Source of the DNA: Aquibium microcysteis
Lineage (GTDB): Bacteria > Pseudomonadota > Alphaproteobacteria > Rhizobiales > Rhizobiaceae
Reading direction: 5' to 3'
Assembly: GCF_014495845.1 (NCBI RefSeq)
Contig: NZ_CP061080.1
Coordinates: 4,392,001-4,456,000 of the forward strand
DNA length: 64,000 nucleotides
Made by a program: the position numbers and the translations under genes. The notes under the pieces are model-generated. The model searched no databases. It had not been told where the DNA came from and saw only the letters and a program-made list of their open reading frames with translations. Each line of letters opens with the position of its first letter. Position 1 is the first letter of the stretch. Shown in pieces: positions 42,531-52,172 of this stretch.

Positions 42531-43409
42531 CTATTCCTCCTCGTCCTCCGACTGGGTCGAGCGGAAGGGATGCGCCTCGTAGACGCCGAGGATGCGGACC
42601 TCGCGCGAGAAGAAATGCAGTTCCTCCAGCGCCAGCTTGACGTTGCGATCGTCGGGATGGCCCTCGATGTCGGCATAGAACAGCGAGGAGAAGAACTTGC
42701 CGCCGAGCTGGTAGCTCTCCAGCTTGGTCATGTTGACGCCGTTGGTGGCGAAGCCGCCCATCGCCTTGTAGAGCGCGGCCGGCACGTTGCGGACGCGGAA
42801 GATGAAGGTCGTCATCATCCGCTGAGCCGTCCCGGTGCGCTCGGTCCAGCGCTTCGTCTTCGACAGGACGATGAAGCGGGTGACGTTGTTCTCGGAATCC
42901 TCGACGTTCTCGGCCACGATGTCGAGGCCGTAGAGCTGCGATGCGAGCCGCGGTGCCAGAGCCGCGTTGGCGCGCTGCCCCTCCTGAGCGACGAGCCGTG
43001 CCGCACCCGCCGTGTCGCCGGCGACGACCGGCTTCCAGCGGTGCTTGCGGATGACCTTGCGGCACTGGCCGAGCGCGTGGATATGGCTGTAGACCGCCTT
43101 GATCTCCTCGATCTTCACGCCCGGCAGGACCATCAGCTGGAAATGGATCGGCAGGAAGTACTCGCCGACGATGTGCAGCTTCGAGTCCGGCAGCAGATGG
43201 TGGATGTCGGCGACGCGCCCGGCGATCGTGTTCTCGATCGGGATCATCGCGAGATCCGCCTTGCCGGTCTCCACCGCGTTGAAGGCGTCCTCGAAGGTGG
43301 CGCAGGGCAGCGGCTCCATGTTGGGAAACATGTTGCGGCAGGCGGTGTCGGAATTGGCGCCCGGCTCGCCCTGGAAGGAGATCCGGTTGGTCCTGGAAGT
43401 GTTCGGCAT
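42531..43409 (-). CDS. pheA: Prephenate dehydratase
   Basis: A 292-residue monofunctional enzyme forming phenylpyruvate from prephenate. The N-terminal substrate domain begins with ISFQGEPGANSDTACRNMFP and MIPIENTIAGRVADIHHLL; the TRF motif is in NNVTRFIVLSKT; the ACT domain (about residues 200-280) with LYKAMGGFATNGVNMTKLES mediates phenylalanine feedback. It lies two bases after kdsB, an arrangement common in rhizobia. Confidence 0.96.
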   Translation of the reverse strand: MPNTSRTNRISFQGEPGANSDTACRNMFPNMEPLPCATFEDAFNAVETGKADLAMIPIENTIAGRVADIHHLLPDSKLHIVGEYFLPIHFQLMVLPGVKIEEIKAVYSHIHALGQCRKVIRKHRWKPVVAGDTAGAARLVAQEGQRANAALAPRLASQLYGLDIVAENVEDSENNVTRFIVLSKTKRWTERTGTAQRMMTTFIFRVRNVPAALYKAMGGFATNGVNMTKLESYQLGGKFFSSLFYADIEGHPDDRNVKLALEELHFFSREVRILGVYEAHPFRSTQSEDEEE

Positions 43410-43411
43410 TC

Positions 43412-44146
43412 TTATCGTCCCTGCGCGAGCAGGCGGCGCGCCCGCTCGAGTTCATCCTGAGTGTCGACGCCGAGCGGCACCGTATCCACGATTCGCGCGT
43501 CGATGCGCATCCCCGCCTCCAGCGCCCTCAGCTGCTCGAGCTTCTCGCGCTTTTCGAGCGGGGAGGCCGGCAGCGACACGAACCGCTCCAGCGCCGCGCG
43601 GCGATAGGCGTAGAGGCCGACGTGATGGTACAGCGGGCCATCGCCCCAGGGCGCGGTGGCGCGGGTGAAGTAGAGCGCGCGCAGCCGTCGCTCGCCGTGC
43701 GGCGACCCGACGATCTTGACCACGTTGGGGTTGGTCTTCTCCTCCTCGCGGACGATCTCGACGCCGAGCGTGGCGATCTGCACCTCGCTCTCGGCAAGGG
43801 GCTCGAGAGCCGCGCCGATGACGGCGGGATCGATGGTGGGCAGGTCGCCCTGGACGTTGACCACGAACTCGACGTCTCCTGCTGCATCGAGCGCGGTCAG
43901 CGCCTCGTGGACGCGATCCGACCCCGAAGGATGGTCGGCGCGGGTCATCACCGCTTCGAAACCATGCGCGCGCACGGCCTGCAGCACCTCGTCGCTGTCG
44001 GTCGCCACGACCGTGCGGCCGAGGCCGCTGGCCGCGGCCCGCTCGGCCACGTGCACGATCATCGGCCGGCCGTGGATGTCGGCCAGCGGCTTGCCGGGAA
44101 GGCGCGTCGCGGCCATCCGCGCGGGGATCAGGATGAGGACGGACAT
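43412..44146 (-). CDS. kdsB: CMP-KDO synthetase (3-deoxy-manno-octulosonate cytidylyltransferase)
   Basis: A 244-residue cytidylyltransferase activating KDO for lipopolysaccharide inner core. [58 protein letters not shown] and [10 protein letters not shown] are the family motifs. The ATG at 44146 gives the standard N-terminus; 13 upstream in-frame residues are ignored. It is followed by pheA. Confidence 0.96.
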   Translation of the reverse strand: MSVLILIPARMAATRLPGKPLADIHGRPMIVHVAERAAASGLGRTVVATDSDEVLQAVRAHGFEAVMTRADHPSGSDRVHEALTALDAAGDVEFVVNVQGDLPTIDPAVIGAALEPLAESEVQIATLGVEIVREEEKTNPNVVKIVGSPHGERRLRALYFTRATAPWGDGPLYHHVGLYAYRRAALERFVSLPASPLEKREKLEQLRALEAGMRIDARIVDTVPLGVDTQDELERARRLLAQGR

Positions 44147-44318
44147 GCTCGTTCGGGCAGGGCGGCAGGTGTCAAAAGGTCTCACTCGGAGCGGCCCTTA
44201 TAGGAGTTGCATCGTCGGAGCAAAAGACCTAGTTTCCGCGCGAATTTGACCGGCTCCGCCCGGTCGGAACAATGGCGCGTGGCCGGCGCCTGCCACCGCC
44301 TTCGGGAGCTTCTGGTCT

Positions 44319-45203
44319 ATGGATTCCTTCGAACTCAACAAACTCCTCGGCGGCCTGCTCGGCGCTGTCTTCGTCGTGTTCTCGATCTCGCTCGCGTCGG
44401 ACGCGATCTTTTCGAGCCCGGCGCCGGAGACACCCGGCTATGCCATTGCGGTTGCCGAGCCGGAGGAGGGCGCTTCCGGTCCGGCCGAACCCGAGGAGGA
44501 GCCGATCGCCGTGCGGCTGGCCTCGGTCGACATCGCCAAGGGCGAGACCCTGTTCGGACGCTGCTCGGCCTGCCATACGGTGGAGAGCGGCGGAGCCAAC
44601 AAGGTCGGCCCGAACCTCTGGGACATCGTCAACCGGCCCATCGCCAGCCATGAGGGCTTCGCCTATTCGGGTGCGATGAAGGAATTCTCCGAGGGCGGCA
44701 CCGTCGTCTGGGACTACGACCACCTCGACCATTTCATCGCTTCGCCCAAGGGCCTCGTCCGCGGCACCGCGATGGGCTTTGCCGGCCTGAAGAACCCGCA
44801 GGACCGCGCCGACATCATCGCCTATCTGCACACGCTGTCGGACAATCCCGCACCGCTGCCGGAGGCGGAAGCCGCCGCGGCGCCCGAGGCGCCTGCCGCC
44901 GAGGCTCCGGCAGCCGAAGCGCCCGCCGCCGTCGAACCGGCCGCGCCCGAGGCGCCGGCTGCTGAGGCGCCCGCGACGGAAAATGCGGCTCCGGCTGCTC
45001 CCGAGGCAGCACCCGCTCCGGCCGCTCCCGAGGCCGCACCCGCCCCGGCCGCCATCGAGCCGGCCCCGGCTCCTGCTGCCCCGGCCGCCGGTGAGGCGGC
45101 TCCTGCTGCGCCCGCGGAGGAACCGGCGACCCCCGTCGCCCCGGCCACCGAAACGCCCGTCATCGAGCGTCCGGCCGAAGGTGCTGCGCCCGCCGCGCAG
45201 TAA
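44319..45203 (+). CDS. cycM: Membrane-anchored class I cytochrome c with Ala/Pro-rich tail
   Basis: A 294-residue protein. A membrane anchor spans about residues 9-31 ([19 protein letters not shown]). The cytochrome domain (about 66-175) has heme site CSACH at 82-86 and axial M152 in [22 protein letters not shown] is typical of CycM/cyt c552. Residues from about 178 to the end are mainly Ala, Pro and Glu in repeats such as [10 protein letters not shown]. It passes electrons between the bc1 complex and terminal oxidases. It is divergent from kdsB and is closed by a terminator. Confidence 0.91.
   Translation: MDSFELNKLLGGLLGAVFVVFSISLASDAIFSSPAPETPGYAIAVAEPEEGASGPAEPEEEPIAVRLASVDIAKGETLFGRCSACHTVESGGANKVGPNLWDIVNRPIASHEGFAYSGAMKEFSEGGTVVWDYDHLDHFIASPKGLVRGTAMGFAGLKNPQDRADIIAYLHTLSDNPAPLPEAEAAAAPEAPAAEAPAAEAPAAVEPAAPEAPAAEAPATENAAPAAPEAAPAPAAPEAAPAPAAIEPAPAPAAPAAGEAAPAAPAEEPATPVAPATETPVIERPAEGAAPAAQ
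44858..45199 (+). repeat. Low-complexity Ala/Pro/Glu coding repeat
   Basis: About 110 codons at the end of the cytochrome c gene consist of imperfect repeats of gcb-ccs-gag-gcg, coding for [13 protein letters not shown]. It is in frame and part of the protein. Confidence 0.75.
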
Positions 45204-45232
45204 CCTGACGAAATCGTAATCGCATCACCATG

Positions 45233-45261
45233 AAAAAGCCGGGTTCCGCCCGGCTTTTTTT
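45233..45261 (+). terminator. Rho-independent terminator after cycM
   Basis: An 11-bp stem (AAAAAGCCGGG / CCCGGCTTTTT) with loop TTCCG is followed by more T. It lies 29 bases after the cycM stop and should separate it from the yej operon. Confidence 0.9.
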
Positions 45262-45343
45262 GTTACCCTCCGAACCTTGCCGGACGGGCGGGGTTTCCGT
45301 CCGGACCGGAAGACCTAGCTCTGGACGAAGGAAGCCTCCCAAC

Positions 45344-47236
45344 GTGAGAACCGGAATGCTGCAGACGAAACCTTTCGCCGCCGCCCTCCTTTCCCTGTTC
45401 CTGGCTGCTCTGCCCGCCTCCGCGTCCGCGCAGACCGCCGACGGCAAGTGGCGCACCACGGCTTCCCTGATCGGCGAGTCGAAGTATTCCGCCGGCTTCC
45501 AGCGCTACGACCACGTCAATCCCGAAGCACCCAAGGGCGGAACGCTGAACACCGTGACGTCCGGCGGTTTCGATTCGTTCAATCCCTTCATCGTTCGCGG
45601 TACCGCGGCTGCGGGATTCACGCAGGCCGGCGGCCTCCTGTGGGACACGCTGATGGACCAGTCGATCGACGAGCCGAGCACCAGCCATCCGCTGATCGCA
45701 GAGGCATTCCGGTATCCGGACGACTATTCCTCGGCCACCTACCGGCTGAATCCGGCAGCGCGCTGGCACGACGGGAAGCCGATCACCGCGCAGGACGTGG
45801 TGTGGAGCTTCGGCAAGCTGAAGGAGATCAGTCCGTTCTTCAACCGCTACTTCGCCAACGTGACCGGCGCCGAGGCGGTGGGCGAGCGCGAGGTGCTCTT
45901 CACCTTCGACCAGACCGGCAACCGCGAGCTTCCGCTGATCCTCGGCGACATGCCGGTGCTGCCGCAGCACTGGTGGGAAGGCACCGACGCCGGCGGCAAG
46001 CCGCGCGACATCACGCAGCCGACGCTCGAAAAGCCGCTCGGCTCCGGTGCCTATCGAATCGCCAGCTTCAAGCCGGGCTCCGAAATCATCTGGGAGCGCG
46101 TCGAGGATTACTGGGCGAAGGATCTGCCGGTAAACGTCGGGCGCAAGAACTTCGACCGACGCCGCTACGTCTACATCCAGGACGAGAACGCCGAGTGGCA
46201 GGCCTTCATCAAGGGCGGGCTCGAAGACATGCGTCCTGAAAACAGTTCGCGTCGCTGGCACACCGAGTACAATTTTCCGGCCATGGAGGCGGGCGACGTC
46301 GTGAAGGCCGTGTTTCCGACCGAGCACGGGGAGGCCATGCAGGCTTTCGTGCTCAACCTGCGGCGGCCTCAGTTCCAGGACCGGCGGGTGCGTGAGGCGC
46401 TGACCTGGGCGCTCGATTTCGAGAGCATGAACCGCAACCTGTTCTACAATTCCAACACCCGCACCGACTCCTATTTCGAAGGCGGAGAACTCGCGTCCTC
46501 CGGGTTGCCGGAGGGTCGCGAACTGGAGATCCTCGAGCCATTCCGCGAGCAGCTTCCGCCGGAACTGTTCAAGGAGGAATTCAAGCTGCCCGTCTACGAC
46601 TCGCCGCAGGCCGAGCGGGAGAACCTGCGCGAGGCGGTGCGTCTCTTCCGGGAGGCCGGCTGGACCATCAAGGGCGGCAAGCTCGTCAACGACAAGGGCG
46701 AGCAGTTCCGGATCGAATTCCTCGGGCGCGGCCCGACCGACGAGATCATCACCGGCTCCTACATCGCCAACCTGCGCAAGATCGGCATCGACGCATCGCT
46801 GCGGATCATCGATCCGGCGCAGTACGTGAACCGCTACCGCGCCTTCGATTTCGATTCGCTGACCGGGCAGTTCGCGCAGTCGCTGTCGCCCGGCAACGAG
46901 CAGCGCGAATTCTGGGGTTCGGAAGCCGCGGACCAGCCCGGATCCCGCAACCTCATCGGGATCAAGGATCCGGTGGTGGACGCGCTCGTCGACAGGATCA
47001 TCTTCGCGACCGACCGTGAGGAACTGGTGGCCGCGACGCGCGCGCTCGACCGCGTCCTGCTGTGGAACTACTACGTGGTGCCGCAATGGCACCGGCCGGA
47101 GATCTGGCTCGCCTACTGGGACAAGTTCGGCATGCCCGAGACCCAGCCGGCCTATGCCGGCGTCGACATCGATTCCTGGTGGGTCGATCCCGAGAAGGAA
47201 GCGGCGCTGGCCGCCAAGTACCTCAGCCAGAACTGA
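45344..47236 (+). CDS. yejA1: YejA-type peptide-binding protein 1 (Sec-exported)
   Basis: A 630-residue family 5 solute-binding protein for peptides. It has a Sec signal (QTKPFAAALLSLFLAALPAS, cut after ASA). Mature landmarks are YDHVNPEAPKGGTLNTV, WHDGKPITAQDVVWSF and FGMPETQPAYAGVDIDSWW. It delivers peptides to YejBEF in the membrane. Start GTG 45344 has GAAGGAAG nine bases ahead; ATG at 45356 is an alternative. It is the first of the yej operon. Confidence 0.92.
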   Translation: MRTGMLQTKPFAAALLSLFLAALPASASAQTADGKWRTTASLIGESKYSAGFQRYDHVNPEAPKGGTLNTVTSGGFDSFNPFIVRGTAAAGFTQAGGLLWDTLMDQSIDEPSTSHPLIAEAFRYPDDYSSATYRLNPAARWHDGKPITAQDVVWSFGKLKEISPFFNRYFANVTGAEAVGEREVLFTFDQTGNRELPLILGDMPVLPQHWWEGTDAGGKPRDITQPTLEKPLGSGAYRIASFKPGSEIIWERVEDYWAKDLPVNVGRKNFDRRRYVYIQDENAEWQAFIKGGLEDMRPENSSRRWHTEYNFPAMEAGDVVKAVFPTEHGEAMQAFVLNLRRPQFQDRRVREALTWALDFESMNRNLFYNSNTRTDSYFEGGELASSGLPEGRELEILEPFREQLPPELFKEEFKLPVYDSPQAERENLREAVRLFREAGWTIKGGKLVNDKGEQFRIEFLGRGPTDEIITGSYIANLRKIGIDASLRIIDPAQYVNRYRAFDFDSLTGQFAQSLSPGNEQREFWGSEAADQPGSRNLIGIKDPVVDALVDRIIFATDREELVAATRALDRVLLWNYYVVPQWHRPEIWLAYWDKFGMPETQPAYAGVDIDSWWVDPEKEAALAAKYLSQN

Positions 47237-47252
47237 CCGCGGAGCAAAGACC

Positions 47253-49166
47253 ATGATGGGCGGAGCGTCTCGTCGTGACTTCCTGAAGGCAACGGGCGCC
47301 ACTGCCGTGGCGCCGTTTCTTCCAACCTTCGCGGGCGCGCTGGCCGGCGTGCCGCTGCTGGCGCGCGAGGCCTTCGCGCAGGTCGCGGCCGAAACGCCGC
47401 TCCATGGAATCTCGCCCTTCGGCGAGCTGAAGTACGGACCCGATTTCGCGCATTTCGACTATGTCGATCCCGCGGCGCCCAAAGGCGGACGCATCGTGAC
47501 GCAACTGGCCCAGTGGTCGCTCAACCAGGCTCCGGACACATTCGACACGCTCAACGCCTACGTGCTGCGCGGAACCGGGGCCGCCGGCATGGACCTGACG
47601 TTTGCTACGCTGCTGGCCGGGTCGGCCGACGAGATGGGCGCCTACTATGCCTACGCCGCCGAAACGGTCACGCTCGGGGAAGACCGGTTGACCTGGCGCT
47701 TCCGGCTACGCCCCCAGGCGGTCTTCCACGACGGAACGCCGATCACGGCCGACGACGTGGTATTCTCGCTGGAGACGCTCCGCGACGAGGGGCACGCGAA
47801 TCTCGCGAGCACGCTGCGGCAGATCGAGGCGATCGAAGCGCCGGACGACCGTACGATCTCCGTACGCCTGTCTCCGCTCGCAGGCATCTCGACCGTGTTC
47901 ACCGTCGCGGCGGGCTGCCCGATCATGTCGCGCGCCTGGTGGGAAGGGCGAACCTTCGATGCCACGCTGTCGGAAGGACCTCTGGGCTCCGGCCCCTACA
48001 AGGTGGGGCGCTTCAATCTCGGTACCTTCATCGAGTTCGACAGGATCGTGGACGGCTGGGCCGCGGATCTGCCGGTCATGCGCGGCCGGTTCAATTTCGA
48101 TCGCATCCGCTATGACTATTTCCGGGACCGGAACGCCTCCTTCGAAGCCTTCAAGGCCGGGATCATCCTGTTTCGCGAGGAGTTCACCTCCCGCAACTGG
48201 GCCAACGACTACAATTTCCCCGCGATTCGCGATGGCCGGGTCAAGACCGACGAAGTGCCCGATGAGACGCCTTCGGCGGGACAGGCCTGGTTCTTCAACA
48301 CGCGGCGGCCGAAATTTTCCGACGCGAGGGTCCGCAAAGCCATCGCGCTGCTGTTCGACTTCGAGTGGACGAACAAGAACATCATGTTCAATTCGTTCGA
48401 GCGCTCGATGTCCTTCTACGAGATGACCGAGCACAAGGCGCAGGGCCGTCCGGACGCGGAGGAACTGGCGCTGCTCGAACCGTTCCGCGAGAGCCTGCCG
48501 GAGGCGGTCTTCGCAGAGCCCTTCGTGCCGCCGGTCAGCGACGGTTCGGGGCGGATTCGCGAACGCCAGCGCGACGCCATCGCGATGCTGGAAACCGCGG
48601 GATGCACACGGCAGGGCGGGAAGATCGTGCTGCCTTCGGGCGAACCCCTGACGATCGAGTTCCTCAACAACAGCCAGACCTTCGAGCCGCACCACAACGC
48701 CTTCATCCGCAACCTCCAGCAGATCGGCATCGATGCCAGCTACCGGCTCGTCGATGCTTCGCAATACTCCTTGCGGACGCGGCAGTTCGACTTCGACATG
48801 ATCGTCGCCCGGCACTCCATGGCCCCCTATCCGAGCCGCGGCATCCGGCAATCCTTCGGATCCGAGAGCGCGAATGCCCCGGGATCCCTGAACATGGCGG
48901 GTGTGGCGCATCCGGCCGTGGATGCCCTGCTCGATAGGATCGTCGCCGCGAAAAGCTGGGAGGAATTCAGGACCGCCAACAGGGCGCTGGACCGGATCCT
49001 GCGCGCCGAGCACTATTACGTGTTCCAGTGGTACAAGCCGACGCGGTGGCTCGCCTACTGGGACCATTACGACCGGCCGCCGGTGGCGCAGCGGTTCGGC
49101 ATCGGCGTCCTCGATACATGGTGGACACGCCCGGACCGCATCGACGCAACCGGCATGACCGGATAA
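47253..49166 (+). CDS. yejA2: YejA-type peptide-binding protein 2 (Tat signal)
   Basis: A 637-residue solute-binding protein parallel to yejA1. Its signal is of Tat type: SRRDFLK at residues 6-12, followed by a moderate hydrophobic stretch to REAFAQ. Mature part shows [37 protein letters not shown] and [14 protein letters not shown]. The GGAG eight bases ahead supports ATG at 47253. It probably widens the range of peptides taken by the same membrane complex. Sixteen bases separate it from yejA1. Confidence 0.92.
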   Translation: MMGGASRRDFLKATGATAVAPFLPTFAGALAGVPLLAREAFAQVAAETPLHGISPFGELKYGPDFAHFDYVDPAAPKGGRIVTQLAQWSLNQAPDTFDTLNAYVLRGTGAAGMDLTFATLLAGSADEMGAYYAYAAETVTLGEDRLTWRFRLRPQAVFHDGTPITADDVVFSLETLRDEGHANLASTLRQIEAIEAPDDRTISVRLSPLAGISTVFTVAAGCPIMSRAWWEGRTFDATLSEGPLGSGPYKVGRFNLGTFIEFDRIVDGWAADLPVMRGRFNFDRIRYDYFRDRNASFEAFKAGIILFREEFTSRNWANDYNFPAIRDGRVKTDEVPDETPSAGQAWFFNTRRPKFSDARVRKAIALLFDFEWTNKNIMFNSFERSMSFYEMTEHKAQGRPDAEELALLEPFRESLPEAVFAEPFVPPVSDGSGRIRERQRDAIAMLETAGCTRQGGKIVLPSGEPLTIEFLNNSQTFEPHHNAFIRNLQQIGIDASYRLVDASQYSLRTRQFDFDMIVARHSMAPYPSRGIRQSFGSESANAPGSLNMAGVAHPAVDALLDRIVAAKSWEEFRTANRALDRILRAEHYYVFQWYKPTRWLAYWDHYDRPPVAQRFGIGVLDTWWTRPDRIDATGMTG

Positions 49167-49234
49167 CGTACGATTCGCATGATACCGCTCGGCCAGCCTC
49201 GACCTTCGCGCGACTCGAAATCCGGACAGACTTG

Positions 49235-50335
49235 ATGGGCGCCTATATCCTCCGACGCCTCCTCCTCATGATCCCGACGCTCTTCGGCATCATGGCCATC
49301 TCCTTCACCGTCATACAGTTCGCGCCGGGCGGGCCGGTGGAGCAGGTCATCGCGCGCATATCGGGGCAGGCCGGCGATGCGGCCGACCGGATTTCAGGCG
49401 GCGGTACTGATTCGGCGGGGCAGAATTTCGATGCCAGCGGCGAGATCACGTCGAAGTACCGGGGTGCACAGGGACTCGATCCGGAATTCATCAAGCAGCT
49501 CGAGGTTCAGTTCGGTTTCGACAAGCCGCCGCTCGAGCGCTTCTTCGGCATGCTGTGGGACTATGCGCGCTTCGATTTCGGCGAGAGCTTCTTCCGCGAC
49601 ATTTCGGTGCTGGCGCTGATCCTGGAGAAGATGCCGGTCTCCATCTCGCTCGGGCTCTGGCTGACGCTGATCTCCTACGCCATCTCGATCCCGCTCGGCA
49701 TCCGCAAGGCGGTGAAGGACGGCTCGACCTTCGATGTGTGGACCAGCGGCGTCATCATCGTCGCCTACGCGATCCCGAGCTTCCTGTTCGCCATCCTGCT
49801 TCTGGTGCTCTTCGCGGGCGGATCGTTCTGGGATTTCTTCCCGCTTCGCGGCCTGACGTCGGACAACTGGGACCAGCTGTCGCTCGGCGGCAAGATCCTC
49901 GACTATTTCTGGCACCTCGCGCTGCCGCTGACGGCCATGGTGCTGTCGGCCTTCGCGACGACCACGCTGCTGACGAAGAACTCGTTCCTCGAGGAAATTC
50001 GCAAGCAATACGTCATCACCGCGCGGGCGAAGGGCCTGTCGGAGCGGCAGGTGCTCTACCGCCACGTCTTCCGCAACGCGATGCTGATCATCATCGCCGG
50101 CTTCCCCGGCGCCTTCATCTCGGCCTTCTTCACCGGCTCGCTGCTGATCGAGAACATCTTCTCCCTCGACGGGCTGGGGCTGCTCGGTTTCCGCTCGGTG
50201 CTGGACCGCGACTATCCCGTCGTCTTCGCCAACCTCTACATCTTCTCGCTGATCGGGCTGGTCGTGGCGCTGATCTCGGACCTTACCTACACCTGGATCG
50301 ATCCGCGGATCGACTTCGAGCGCAGGGAGGTCTGA
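49235..50335 (+). CDS. yejB: Peptide ABC importer permease YejB
   Basis: A 366-residue permease with an N-terminal span ([20 protein letters not shown]), a long periplasmic loop and five further spans. The EAA-type loop is [20 protein letters not shown]. The end [18 protein letters not shown] is family-typical. It pairs with YejE; the two genes are separated by one base. Confidence 0.94.
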   Translation: MGAYILRRLLLMIPTLFGIMAISFTVIQFAPGGPVEQVIARISGQAGDAADRISGGGTDSAGQNFDASGEITSKYRGAQGLDPEFIKQLEVQFGFDKPPLERFFGMLWDYARFDFGESFFRDISVLALILEKMPVSISLGLWLTLISYAISIPLGIRKAVKDGSTFDVWTSGVIIVAYAIPSFLFAILLLVLFAGGSFWDFFPLRGLTSDNWDQLSLGGKILDYFWHLALPLTAMVLSAFATTTLLTKNSFLEEIRKQYVITARAKGLSERQVLYRHVFRNAMLIIIAGFPGAFISAFFTGSLLIENIFSLDGLGLLGFRSVLDRDYPVVFANLYIFSLIGLVVALISDLTYTWIDPRIDFERREV

Positions 50336-50336
50336 G

Positions 50337-51488
50337 GTGTCGGAGGTCATCCTGAAGGGCGAGGTCGAGCGCGTGCGGTCGCGCACGCGCCGCCCGTTCC
50401 TGTCGCCGCTCAACCAGCGCCGCTGGCAGAACTTCAAGGCCAACCGCCGCGGCTACTGGTCGCTGTGGATCTTCCTCGTCCTGTTCGTCCTGTCGATGCT
50501 GGCCAACGTCATCGCCAACGACAGGCCGATCATGGCCTCCTACAACGGCGAACTGCTGTTCCCGGTTCTCGTCGACTATCCGGAGGAGAAATTCGGCGGT
50601 TTCCTGGCCGTCACCGACTATCGCGACCCGGTGATCCACGAGGAGATCGAGGCCAATGGCTGGATCCTCTGGCCGCCGGTCCGCTATTCCTACCGCACGG
50701 TCAACAACGAGATTCCCGAGGCCGCGCCGGCGAAGCCCTCGTGGATGTACGACCGCGAGACGCGCTGCCAGCGCTACCCGCTCGGCGCCGACGACCCGGC
50801 CTGCACCATCGGCAACTGGAACTGGCTCGGCACCGACGACCAGACCCGCGACGTGCTCGCCCGCGTCATCTACGGCTTCCGCATCTCGGTGCTGTTCGGC
50901 CTGGCTCTCACGCTGTGCTCGGCCGTCATCGGCGTGACCGCCGGTGCCATCCAGGGCTATTTCGGCGGCTGGACCGACCTGATCTTCCAGCGTTTCATCG
51001 AAATCTGGTCGTCGATCCCCGTTCTCTACCTGCTCCTGATCATCGCCGCCGTGCTGCCGCCGGGCTTCTTCATCCTGCTCGGCATCATGCTGCTGTTCTC
51101 CTGGGTCGGCTTCGTCGGCGTGGTGCGCGCGGAGTTCCTGCGCGCCCGCAATTTCGAATATGTCAACGCCGCGCGGGCGCTGGGCGTGCCGAATCGCACC
51201 ATCATGTTCCGCCACCTGCTTCCCAACGCGATGGTGGCGACGCTGACCTTCCTGCCCTTCATCCTCAACGGCTCGATCACGACGCTGACCTCGCTCGACT
51301 TCCTCGGCTTCGGCCTGCCGCCGGGCTCGGCGTCGCTGGGGGAACTGCTCAAGCAGGGCCAGAACAACCTCAACGCCCCCTGGCTCGCCATCTCCGGCTT
51401 CGTGGTGATCTCGCTGATGCTGTCGCTGCTGATCTTCATCGGCGAGGCGACGCGCGACGCCTTCGATCCGAGGAAGACGTTCCGGTGA
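50337..51488 (+). CDS. yejE: Peptide ABC importer permease YejE
   Basis: A 383-residue permease. It has the YejE-type N-terminus SPLNQRRWQNFKANRRGYWS, one span, a large periplasmic loop, then five spans with the EAA loop ARALGVPNRTIMFRHLLPNA. It ends FIGEATRDAFDPRKTF. The GTG start lies one base after the yejB stop. In most genomes yejF follows directly; here vapBC intervenes. Confidence 0.94.
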   Translation: MSEVILKGEVERVRSRTRRPFLSPLNQRRWQNFKANRRGYWSLWIFLVLFVLSMLANVIANDRPIMASYNGELLFPVLVDYPEEKFGGFLAVTDYRDPVIHEEIEANGWILWPPVRYSYRTVNNEIPEAAPAKPSWMYDRETRCQRYPLGADDPACTIGNWNWLGTDDQTRDVLARVIYGFRISVLFGLALTLCSAVIGVTAGAIQGYFGGWTDLIFQRFIEIWSSIPVLYLLLIIAAVLPPGFFILLGIMLLFSWVGFVGVVRAEFLRARNFEYVNAARALGVPNRTIMFRHLLPNAMVATLTFLPFILNGSITTLTSLDFLGFGLPPGSASLGELLKQGQNNLNAPWLAISGFVVISLMLSLLIFIGEATRDAFDPRKTFR

Positions 51489-51499
51489 GCCAGGTCATG

Positions 51500-51526
51500 T
51501 GGTATAGATCGAGGGATTTTCTACCA
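51500..51526. promoter_or_regulatory. Candidate vapBC operator and promoter
   Basis: TGGTATAGA (51500-51508) and TTTCTACCA (51518-51526) form an inverted repeat matching at seven of nine positions. The left arm contains TATAGA, a possible -10 box with TTCCGG 17 bases upstream. This would give vapBC its own self-regulated start just after yejE. Confidence 0.4.
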
Positions 51527-51543
51527 TGGGGGCTGCTGTGGGC

Positions 51544-51786
51544 ATGAACATCAAGGACAAGGAGGCTCATCACCTGGCCCGGATGATCGCCGACTTCACC
51601 GGTGAATCCCTCACGGCGGCAGTCGTGGTGGCCTTGCGCGAGAGGCTGGAACGATTGGAGCGGCAGGCTGACATCGCGAAGCGCCGCGCCCTGATCGACG
51701 AGATCATTCGTCGCTCGGGGCCGACCGCGCCCGGTCTGTCGAGCGATCATTCCGACCTCTACGACGAGGCGGGATTGCCGAAATGA
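51544..51786 (+). CDS. vapB: VapB-family antitoxin (Rv0623-like)
   Basis: An 80-residue protein of the PSK_trans_fac type: MNIKDKEAHHLARMIADFTG and ESLTAAVVVALRERLERLER form the DNA-binding N-terminus. The C-terminal tail (SSDHSDLYDEAGLPK) should wrap the toxin. The start at 51544 is preferred, since a first ATG at 51526 falls within the operator. Stop overlaps the vapC start (ATGA). Confidence 0.87.
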   Translation: MNIKDKEAHHLARMIADFTGESLTAAVVVALRERLERLERQADIAKRRALIDEIIRRSGPTAPGLSSDHSDLYDEAGLPK

Positions 51787-52172
51787 TCGTCGATGCTTCG
51801 GCGATTCTGGCCGTTCTGTTCGAGGAACCGGAGAAGGACGGCTTCAGAGACCTGATGCTCAGGCAGAAAGAGCTTGCCATGTCGCCGGTCAACTATCTCG
51901 AGGCTGCCGTCCGGGCCGATGACAAGCGGCATCCGAGAAAAGGCGTGGAACTGGACGCGCTGCTGCAAGGATTCGGAATCGCGATCACCGTCGTCGATTC
52001 CCGGCAGGCCTATCTCGCACGCGAGGCCTACCAGCGCTTCGGCAAGGGCAACCACCCCGCCCGCCTCAACCTCGGCGACTGCTTCGCCTATGCGCTCGCA
52101 AAGGCCCGCCGAGAGCCGCTTCTCTTCAAGGGCGACGATTTCCGCCAGACCGACGTCGAGGCCGCGTTTTGA
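51783..52172 (+). CDS. vapC: VapC-family PIN-domain ribonuclease toxin
   Basis: A 129-residue PIN protein. Likely metal-binding acids are D4 (MIVDASAILAVL), E40 (PVNYLEAAV), D99 (RLNLGDCFAYALAK) and D118 (LFKGDDFRQTD). VapC toxins cut tRNA or rRNA and are held in check by VapB. Its stop overlaps the TTG start of yejF, so translation of yejF is probably coupled to it. Confidence 0.9.
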   Translation: MIVDASAILAVLFEEPEKDGFRDLMLRQKELAMSPVNYLEAAVRADDKRHPRKGVELDALLQGFGIAITVVDSRQAYLAREAYQRFGKGNHPARLNLGDCFAYALAKARREPLLFKGDDFRQTDVEAAF

